This document shows, piece by piece, positions 58,269 through 64,000 of a DNA stretch of 64,000 nt. The number at the start of each line of letters is the position of its first letter. Position 1 is the first letter of the stretch. Under the pieces are notes generated by a model. It searched no databases. It saw only the letters and a list, made by a program, of their open reading frames with translations, and had not been told where the DNA came from. The translations under genes and the position numbers were made by a program. Source of the stretch: an uncultured Granulosicoccaceae bacterium (lineage in GTDB: Bacteria > Pseudomonadota > Gammaproteobacteria > Granulosicoccales > Granulosicoccaceae); NCBI GenBank assembly GCA_937930305.1, contig CALGLE010000035.1, positions 50,065-114,064 on the forward strand. The letters are read 5' to 3'.

Positions 58269-58562
58269 TTAACCATCAAAACCTTCAACGATTAACACGT
58301 CAGCATCAGCAAATGCATTACGTAACGACTTTGCGTGCTGATACTCGGGACTGTTATAAGCCGCAAGAGCGGTTTCATAATCTTTAAACTCAACGATGAT
58401 GTTTCTGTCCCGGTTCAAGCCTTCCAGGCTTTCGCAGCGACCACCTCGAACCAAAAACTTTGCCCCAAACTTTTCATAAACCGGGGCTCCAGCCGTTAAA
58501 TATTCGGGATACTGCGCCTCATTAGTAACCGTCACTCGTGCCACCCAATAACCTTTTGCCAT
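58269..58562 (-). CDS. DUF1330 family protein
   Basis: A 97-residue ferredoxin-like alpha/beta protein. The pattern MAKGYWVARVTVTNEAQYPEY, KFLVRGG and VEFKDYETALAAYNSPEYQ is typical of DUF1330. Function is unknown. A good ribosome-binding site (GGGAGAGG) lies just before the ATG. It starts the soxYZ group and ends 5 bp before soxY begins. Confidence 0.9.
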   Translation of the reverse strand: MAKGYWVARVTVTNEAQYPEYLTAGAPVYEKFGAKFLVRGGRCESLEGLNRDRNIIVEFKDYETALAAYNSPEYQHAKSLRNAFADADVLIVEGFDG

Positions 58563-58598
58563 AGTGCCTCTCCCTAATTGAAATTTAGTTGCCGCTCC

Positions 58599-59942
58599 TC
58601 AGCTCCAAGGAAACGGGCTGCTGGACGTGGGGTGTAATTCACCGGATTCGAATCGATTAAATCGAAACGGCTTCAACAGTTCCTGTTCGTCCCCCATGAT
58701 TTCATCCGCCATCAGTCGACCGACGCCCAGCATTTTATAACCGTGGTTACTGTCGGCGATGACAGAGACGTTGCCACAAAAGCGATCAAACACCGGGAAA
58801 CTATCGGGCGTAAAACAACCTAAGCCGCCTGAGGGGTCACGATGATATTGAGCGAGTGTGCCAGAAAAGCGTTTTTGGCAATGCGCTAACGCAGATACCC
58901 ACATGTGAGCGAAATCAGGACCCGATACCCACTCAGGACTCTCTGGCCCGTAAGGATCTAGCAAGACATCATCGACGGGTGTGTCCACCGCATAAGGTGC
59001 GGCCCCACCTTGAATGCCGCCGAAATGCCAATCGGGCTTGTAGTAAATACCCCACATCTCTTCCGTGATGAGTGAACCATCTTCATCCGATAACAACGGA
59101 GCATCCGTATCCACATGGATGACAGGTGGCATACCACCGTCATTGGTTTTTTGAAGCTCAGGATCTACCTTCAAAACGCCTTCTTCCAACTGCCAGAAGC
59201 GCCATGTATCGACGTTGTTATGGACCTTTCCTTCTAAATCTTTCACATCGATTTGCTTGGGTAGCTCTAACATATTCCAAAAATCCCGCACCCACGGACC
59301 TGCGCCAATTACCACATGATCACAGCCGACCGGGCCTTTGGAAGTTTCAACCGCTTGCACAGAAGTTGATCCACTTTCAGTTTTAAATCCGGTCACTTCA
59401 ACACCTGTGATGATTCGAACACCGAGTTTTTCTGCTTTTTTTGCCAAGCCATAAATGGCGGCTGTGTTGTTCGCATACCCCCCTTTTTTTTCATGCAGAA
59501 CTGATGTGATACCTTGAGCTTGCCAATCACTGAAAAGAGCTTGCATGTATTGCTGGCAATCACCTTCACCTTCCACAAAAACACTCTCATAACCGATGGC
59601 TTTTTGTTCAGAGTAAATTTGTGCGATGTCGTTGTGCATAGGCTCACAGGAGATTTGCATATAGCCCACTGAGTGATAGCTAAACGCCTCTGGGTCACTT
59701 TCCCAAACACCAACCGAATGTGCCATCAAATTGCGCATGGCAGGCTGATAATAATTATTTCTAACTACACCACACGCTATGCCCGATGCGCCGGCTGCGA
59801 TTCCGGTTTTATCCAGCACAACAATCCGACCATCGACTGTCTCACCTGCGTCCAACAATCGTTCGGCGAGTCGCCAAGCGGTTGAAAGCCCATGTATACC
59901 AGCACCAATGATTACGTAATCTGCGTGGGTTGGAAACGCCAT
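58599..59942 (-). CDS. DAO-type FAD oxidoreductase
   Basis: A 447-residue flavoprotein of the D-amino-acid oxidase/glycine oxidase-like family. The FAD motif is YVIIGAGIHGLSTAWRLAE near the start. Other pieces are GIACGVVRNNYYQ and DSNHGYKMLGVGRLMADEI at the end. It resembles enzymes that act on sarcosine- or dimethylglycine-like amines, which fits the neighbouring sarcosine oxidase operon. The exact substrate is inferred. It is 36 bp upstream of the DUF1330 start. Confidence 0.85.
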   Translation of the reverse strand: MAFPTHADYVIIGAGIHGLSTAWRLAERLLDAGETVDGRIVVLDKTGIAAGASGIACGVVRNNYYQPAMRNLMAHSVGVWESDPEAFSYHSVGYMQISCEPMHNDIAQIYSEQKAIGYESVFVEGEGDCQQYMQALFSDWQAQGITSVLHEKKGGYANNTAAIYGLAKKAEKLGVRIITGVEVTGFKTESGSTSVQAVETSKGPVGCDHVVIGAGPWVRDFWNMLELPKQIDVKDLEGKVHNNVDTWRFWQLEEGVLKVDPELQKTNDGGMPPVIHVDTDAPLLSDEDGSLITEEMWGIYYKPDWHFGGIQGGAAPYAVDTPVDDVLLDPYGPESPEWVSGPDFAHMWVSALAHCQKRFSGTLAQYHRDPSGGLGCFTPDSFPVFDRFCGNVSVIADSNHGYKMLGVGRLMADEIMGDEQELLKPFRFNRFESGELHPTSSSPFPWS

Positions 59943-60012
59943 GTTATTTTCTGCCGTGCATTCAATGATTGTAAGAGGTTTTTAGACGCCGTGTGTTCAA
60001 CGCCGCACTGCC

Positions 60013-60450
60013 TCAACTTAAGTCTTTAACAAACGAGAGGTTTTCACTTAGCTGCGTCATGCGTTTGTTTAATCCTTCGCCGGTATAAGGCACAGTGGCA
60101 CCCTCACCCCAAATCGGTTTAGGCCAAGCGTAGTCGGTCGTGTGTCGAACGATGTGATGCACATGAAGTTGGGGAACCTGATTACCCAGGGCTGCAACGT
60201 TAAACTTATCACCATCAAAGAGTTGCATCAGCTCCTTACCCAACATGCACGAGGTTTGCATTAAAGCCACTTGCTCTTGCTCAGAGAGTTGATGCAATTC
60301 GGCGATATCCGCTTTTTTAGGAACTAAAATTAACCACGGATAGCGTGCATCGTTGGCCAGTAGCAGAACAAACGCATCGTTTTCAGCGACAAGATGCGAA
60401 TCCTTTTCGAGTTGAGCGTGTAATTCAAACACTAGATTACCTTCCCCCAA
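60013..60450 (-). CDS. HIT (histidine triad) family protein
   Basis: A 145-residue nucleotide hydrolase/transferase-like protein. The motif QLHVHHIVRHTTDYAWPKPIWG ends the fold; it matches the short HIT subgroup (HxHxIxR with a following AWP-P-WG), with a third His in the run. A phosphate-binding region, NVAALGNQVPQLH, precedes it. The substrate is unknown. It is on the same strand as the flavoprotein and 56 bp from the regulator gene. Confidence 0.88.
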   Translation of the reverse strand: MGEGNLVFELHAQLEKDSHLVAENDAFVLLLANDARYPWLILVPKKADIAELHQLSEQEQVALMQTSCMLGKELMQLFDGDKFNVAALGNQVPQLHVHHIVRHTTDYAWPKPIWGEGATVPYTGEGLNKRMTQLSENLSFVKDLS

Positions 60451-60506
60451 TGACGCTTTGAGTAATCGATGCCAAGTATCCTAGCACTTAGCGATTGTGT
60501 CCAATC

Positions 60507-61499
60507 TCATTTTTCGACTCTCACATCTGAGGGCCGACATTGAAACGCTTGTCTAAAGCAACGCCCAAAATGGGCGGCATTACAGAAACCTGTGGCCTCT
60601 GCAATGTCGCTAATATCTAGTCCTGACTGCACTAACAGGCTGCGCCCTTTTTCTAATCGTAGCCGCCGATAAAAAGCAATCGTGCTTTGCCCTAATTTAT
60701 CGTGAAACAAACGATTGAGTTGCCTAGAACTCAAACTCGCCACGGCTGCCAGTTGATCTAAATCTAATGGATCTGCGATATGGTTTTCCATCAATTCCAT
60801 CACAGCCAATAAGGGTTTACTGTGCACGTTATAGCGTTCCGCTAACCCAGCCTTTTGCGGCTCACTAGAGCCTCTTATGTCGGAATGAAGAAACCAATCA
60901 CTCACGCGGCGAGCAAATTCAGGCCCATGATGCTCGCCGATGACAGCGTGCATCATATCCAAAGGGGCGATTCCACCAGCGCAAGTTAAACGATCACGAT
61001 CACGCACATATAGCAACTTCTCAAGTAACAACTCTGGCATTAAAGCCGCCAAAGTCTCAACGTGATCCCAGTGGATGGTCATGCGTCGATTGTTCATCAG
61101 CCCTGCCTTGGCAAGAATGGCAGGCCCGCCTGAAACACCCCCCATCAGCGCACCTTGCTGGGAAACCAGCCGTAACCAACGAAAAAGTGGCGCATGGTTG
61201 TAAGTAACGACAAACTGCCCTGCCACATCGCTGCCCGCAATGACCAACAATAAATCAAAGACTTTGCGCGTTCCGATCGTATGGTTGACCGAGATGGACG
61301 CACCGCCAGAGCTGTTCACGATGGACTGTTGCCCCACAAAGCTGACACGATAGAGTTCGGTTTCAGCCAGGAGATTGGCCGCTCGCAGTGGCTCGATCGC
61401 CGCTGAAAAAGACATCATGGCAAACCCATCCAACACCAACACACCCACTTTTATGGGAGCGAGTGAAGAATCAGCGGATTGGCCTTTTTGTACTATCAT
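60507..61499 (-). CDS. GlxA-type AraC regulator with DJ-1/PfpI domain (GbdR/SouR-like)
   Basis: A 330-residue transcription factor. Residues 15-185 form a DJ-1/PfpI-like domain (VGVLVLDGFAMMSFSAAIEPL; ILAKAGLMNNRRMTIHWDH). Residues 225-328 form an AraC double helix-turn-helix (LAAVASLSSRQLNRLFHDKLG; ISDIAEATGFCNAAHFGRCF). This layout is that of GbdR and SouR, which respond to betaine, dimethylglycine and sarcosine. It is divergent from soxB by 77 bp (61500-61576), so it probably controls the sarcosine oxidase genes. Confidence 0.9.
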   Translation of the reverse strand: MIVQKGQSADSSLAPIKVGVLVLDGFAMMSFSAAIEPLRAANLLAETELYRVSFVGQQSIVNSSGGASISVNHTIGTRKVFDLLLVIAGSDVAGQFVVTYNHAPLFRWLRLVSQQGALMGGVSGGPAILAKAGLMNNRRMTIHWDHVETLAALMPELLLEKLLYVRDRDRLTCAGGIAPLDMMHAVIGEHHGPEFARRVSDWFLHSDIRGSSEPQKAGLAERYNVHSKPLLAVMELMENHIADPLDLDQLAAVASLSSRQLNRLFHDKLGQSTIAFYRRLRLEKGRSLLVQSGLDISDIAEATGFCNAAHFGRCFRQAFQCRPSDVRVEK

Positions 61500-61576
61500 A
61501 TGTCCGTTTTATACCATACCTGGGCAGCGCAAACGTTCACTATCGACGGTGGTGAAATGAAAGTCAGGCCTGCTCC

Positions 61577-62827
61577 ATGCGATATTCTGCGTTTCAGATT
61601 CTGAAAGAAGGCATTACCGGCAATAAAGGCTGGAAGCCCGCTTGGAGAGAGCCTGAACCCAAAGCCGAATACGACATTCTGATTGTCGGCGGCGGGGGTC
61701 ATGGACTGGCCACAGCGCATTACCTTGCCAAAGAACACGGCATCACCAATGTTGCCGTGTTGGAAAAGGGCTGGCTGGGTTCGGGCAACATCGGCCGTAA
61801 CACCACCATTATTCGCTCGAACTACCTACTCCCTGGCAACGAACCTTTTTATGAATTGTCGCTGAAGCTGTGGGAAGGCTTAGAGCAAGACTTCAATTAC
61901 AACGCCATGGTGTCGCAACGCGGCATCTTAAATTTAGCGCACTCCGATGCGCAACGCGATGCTTACACACGCCGCGGTAATGCCATGCGCATGGCCGGTG
62001 CTGATGCGCAGCTACTGGATGCCGACGGTGTTCGAAACATGGTGCCGTTTTTAAATTTTGACAATGCTCGCTTTCCGATTAAAGCCGGTCTTTGGCAACC
62101 GCGCGGTGGAACAGTACGCCACGATGCGGTGGCCTGGGGTTACGCACGCGGTGCTGATTCGCGCGGTGTTGACATCATCCAGAACTGCGAAGTTACCGGC
62201 TTTCAAATGCAAAACGGCCAATGCGTGGGAGTGCATTCCAGCAAGGGTTCGATAAAAGCAAAAAAGGTGGCGGTATGCGTAGCCGGGTCATCCAGCCGAG
62301 TCATGGAACAGGCCGGTTTACGTTTACCCATCGAAAGTCATGTTTTACAAGCCTTCGTATCGGAAGGTTTAAAGCCCACCATTCCCGGTGTTGTCACCTT
62401 TGGCGCAGGACACTTCTATGTGAGTCAATCAGACAAAGGCGGCTTGGTATTCGGCGGTGACCTGGATGGGTACAACAGCTATGCACAACGCGGCAATCTG
62501 CCCGTTGTTGAAGATGTGTGTGAAGGCGGTGTTGCGCTTATGCCAATGATCGGTCGAGCACGATTATTAAGAATGTGGGGTGGGGTTATGGATATGTCGA
62601 TGGACGGTTCACCTTTTATTGATAAAACATCCATACCCGGGTTGTATTTTAACGGCGGTTGGTGCTACGGAGGGTTCAAAGCCACACCGGCGAGTGGTTG
62701 GTGTTACGCCCACTTATTAGCAACCGACAACCCACACCCCACCGCCACGGAACTTCGACTCGATCGCTTTATGACTGGTCGAATGATCGACGAGAAAGGC
62801 GTTGGCGCGCAACCGAATCTGCATTAA
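61577..62827 (+). CDS. soxB: Heterotetrameric sarcosine oxidase subunit beta
   Basis: The 416-residue FAD subunit of the enzyme that turns sarcosine into glycine, hydrogen peroxide and methylenetetrahydrofolate. The FAD motif DILIVGGGGHGLATAHYL is at about 33-50. GNIGRNTTIIRSNYLLPGN is a family hallmark, and the His in VRHDAVAWG (about 182) is the probable covalent FMN site. It ends with GGWCYGGFKATPASGW. It heads a plus-strand soxB-soxD-soxA run. It is unrelated to sulfur-oxidation SoxB. Confidence 0.96.
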   Translation: MRYSAFQILKEGITGNKGWKPAWREPEPKAEYDILIVGGGGHGLATAHYLAKEHGITNVAVLEKGWLGSGNIGRNTTIIRSNYLLPGNEPFYELSLKLWEGLEQDFNYNAMVSQRGILNLAHSDAQRDAYTRRGNAMRMAGADAQLLDADGVRNMVPFLNFDNARFPIKAGLWQPRGGTVRHDAVAWGYARGADSRGVDIIQNCEVTGFQMQNGQCVGVHSSKGSIKAKKVAVCVAGSSSRVMEQAGLRLPIESHVLQAFVSEGLKPTIPGVVTFGAGHFYVSQSDKGGLVFGGDLDGYNSYAQRGNLPVVEDVCEGGVALMPMIGRARLLRMWGGVMDMSMDGSPFIDKTSIPGLYFNGGWCYGGFKATPASGWCYAHLLATDNPHPTATELRLDRFMTGRMIDEKGVGAQPNLH

Positions 62828-62841
62828 GGCAGGCAATAGCA

Positions 62842-63129
62842 ATGATTATTAATCATCCACTTCTCGGCCCTCGTGATGCAGCTGAATTTGTTTATCTCGG
62901 TGATGCCGCTTTACTGCATCGACCGAACAAAGACGACGAGAACGCTGCCCAGGCGTTTTTGGAATACCAATACTTGCGCGATAACCCAGCCGGTGTTCAT
63001 CGCGAACTGTGGTACCACGAACAAGGCGATCGTTCTTGGTTGGTGGTCACACGCAATACCCTCACTCATGAAATTACCGACGTTCAACTAGCCAAAGATG
63101 TCGCACGCGCAGAAGGGCGAAGTCGATGA
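62842..63129 (+). CDS. soxD: Sarcosine oxidase subunit delta
   Basis: A 95-residue subunit. It starts at the ATG at 62842, after the soxB stop at 62827; the longer frame from 62659 overlaps soxB and has no family similarity. Typical pieces are LGPRDAAEFVYLGDA and HRELWYHEQGDRSWLVVTRNT. It overlaps soxA by 4 bp (63126-63129). The delta subunit binds zinc through residues that in most homologues are Cys and His; I did not find a clear Cys set here. Confidence 0.92.
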   Translation: MIINHPLLGPRDAAEFVYLGDAALLHRPNKDDENAAQAFLEYQYLRDNPAGVHRELWYHEQGDRSWLVVTRNTLTHEITDVQLAKDVARAEGRSR

Positions 63130-63698
63130 GTCAAAAAAAGCCACAACCCAACCGATTATCTGGCGGCTTGCTCGATCAAAGTAAACCCTTAAGTTTTAAC
63201 TTCAACGGATCTCAATACAAAGGGTATGAAGGCGATACGCTCGCGTCAGCCTTACTGGCGAATGGGCAACGACTGGTTGGGCGTTCATTTAAATACCATC
63301 GACCACGCGGCATATTTAGCGCAGGCGTTGAAGAACCCAATGCCTTAGTTGAACTGAGAACAGGCGCTTTGCGTGAGCCAAACACACGGGCAACCGTGAC
63401 CGAATTGTACGATGGGCTTATCGCATCAAGTCAGAACCATCGCGGCTCATTAAAATTTGATTTGATGGTGGCCAACGATTTTCTATCCCCGTTTCTGTCA
63501 GCCGGTTTTTACTACAAAACCTTTATGTGGCCAGCCAAGTTTTGGATGTTCTACGAAGAGATTATTCGTAAAGCCTCTGGCCTTGGCCCCAGCCGAATGG
63601 GCGATGAGGGCATGATGCGTTTCCTGCGCCGCCGGGCACTGATCCGGCAAACCGGCGATGCTATGACCATCGCGGCTTATGCAGAGGGACAAAGCTGA
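63126..63698 (+). pseudogene. soxA: Sarcosine oxidase subunit alpha, truncated after 190 codons
   Basis: Normal alpha subunits are about 950-1000 residues and bind NAD, 2Fe-2S and folate. Only the N-terminal part is present: LSFNFNGSQYKGYEGDTLAS, YHRPRGIFSAGVEEPNAL and GFYYKTFMWPAKFWMFYEE are all SoxA-like and correct. The similarity ends after IRKASGLG (about 63,580). The following MGDEGMMRFLRRRALIRQ tail to the TGA at 63696 is not SoxA-like and has higher GC. The gene is therefore broken in the window, either by rearrangement or by an assembly error at the join. Confidence 0.85.
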
Positions 63699-64000
63699 TG
63701 GGAAATCGTGCAGACCTAAAGGCTGTCATGCCCGCCATGCTTGACCACGACGGTTGGTGGGAAGGTTCGTACCGCGACTTCGATCTCGACGGAAAGCTAC
63801 TGGATGAACGCCAGGTAAAGACGCATTGCGAGTTTCCCGATACGGGCGAGTGGCACTATCTCCAGCACAATTGGATCAGCTGGGCCGATGGGCGCGAGGC
63901 TCTGTTTGAATTTGGCGGAAAGATCGAAGGCGAGCGGATGATCTGGAAGACGGATCGGTTCTCTGGATACGGCTGGCAAACGCATGAACACACCATCATG
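63698..64000 (+). CDS. Hypothetical protein, DUF3598/calycin-like, N-terminal part
   Basis: An open frame of 101 codons that runs off the right edge, starting at an ATG overlapping the soxA fragment stop by 1 bp. Its opening, AVMPAMLDHDGWWEGSYRDF, then HCEFPDTGEWHYLQHNW and RFSGYGWQTHEHTIM, resembles small beta-barrel proteins of the DUF3598 kind. It is clearly not sarcosine oxidase. Its GC and codon style differ from those of the soxBD genes. The full length and start cannot be judged here. Confidence 0.65.
   Translation, partial: MGNRADLKAVMPAMLDHDGWWEGSYRDFDLDGKLLDERQVKTHCEFPDTGEWHYLQHNWISWADGREALFEFGGKIEGERMIWKTDRFSGYGWQTHEHTIM

Noticed and set aside
62659..62841. N-terminal extension of soxD
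   Set aside because: It lies inside soxB in another frame, and the family sequence begins only at the ATG at 62842.
1..64000. tRNA, rRNA, riboswitch, IS element or phage genes
   Set aside because: I looked in the intergenic gaps and did not recognise any cloverleaf, conserved rRNA segment, transposase or phage structural gene.

Overview
The window is chromosomal DNA of a gammaproteobacterium, probably marine or otherwise aquatic and heterotrophic. The lineage call rests on conserved gene order. The minus-strand run leuC-leuD-(GST)-leuB-asd-fimV-truA-trpF-accD-folC, with a divergent LysR gene, matches the arrangement known from Pseudomonas and relatives. The blocks lysS-prfB-recJ-rpfE-like and ybbP-ybbA-tesA are also gammaproteobacterial. 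By eye the GC content is near 50%. No rRNA, tRNA, CRISPR array, IS element or prophage was seen.

Layout. (1) 1-12,000: leucine, tryptophan, lysine/threonine/methionine and fatty acid/folate genes plus the polar hub protein FimV, all on the minus strand, reading toward a folC cut by the left edge. (2) 12,025-23,005: a LysR gene divergent from leuC, then an accessory stretch. It holds an SMP-30 lactonase, a secreted beta-helix protein, a DUF6647-like small protein, a QuiC1-type 3-dehydroshikimate dehydratase, DUF1304 and YHS-domain proteins, a D-threonine aldolase-like enzyme and a large membrane regulator that fuses a winged helix, TPRs and an alpha/beta hydrolase. (3) 23,151-42,181: mostly housekeeping, with a DUF3127 protein carrying an SSB-like tail, aroC, relA, ybbP-ybbA/tesA, a hydrolase-OsmC fusion, a ThuA lipoprotein, an ABC-2 exporter, lysS, prfB with its programmed frameshift, recJ and an rpfE-like gene. 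(4) 42,294-55,462: a TVP38-flavoprotein fusion, a PAS/GGDEF/EAL protein, the fused isobutyryl-CoA mutase icmF, a LiuR-type MerR regulator, and a plus-strand run (thiolase, acyl-CoA dehydrogenase, DsbA-fold isomerase, small membrane protein, CDGSH protein, HAD hydrolase) ending in a strong terminator. (5) 55,546-64,000: a secreted fibronectin-III-like protein, soxYZ with a DUF1330 gene, a DAO-type flavoprotein, a HIT protein, a GlxA/GbdR-type regulator and a divergent sarcosine oxidase operon (soxB-soxD-soxA).

How the genes work together. Region 4 looks built for branched-chain acyl-CoA and short fatty acid breakdown: a palindrome resembling LiuR operators lies between icmF and the MerR gene. 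Region 5 points to use of glycine betaine/sarcosine-type methylated amines. The sarcosine oxidase alpha gene stops after 190 codons and runs into unrelated coding sequence, which is either a real rearrangement or an assembly junction near 63,580.

The best candidates for something under-described are the winged-helix/TPR/hydrolase membrane protein (20,399-23,005), the DUF3127 protein with a canonical SSB C-terminal tip (23,151-23,540), the soxYZ-DUF1330 cluster without other sulfur-oxidation genes, and the nested inverted repeat upstream of the QuiC1-like gene.
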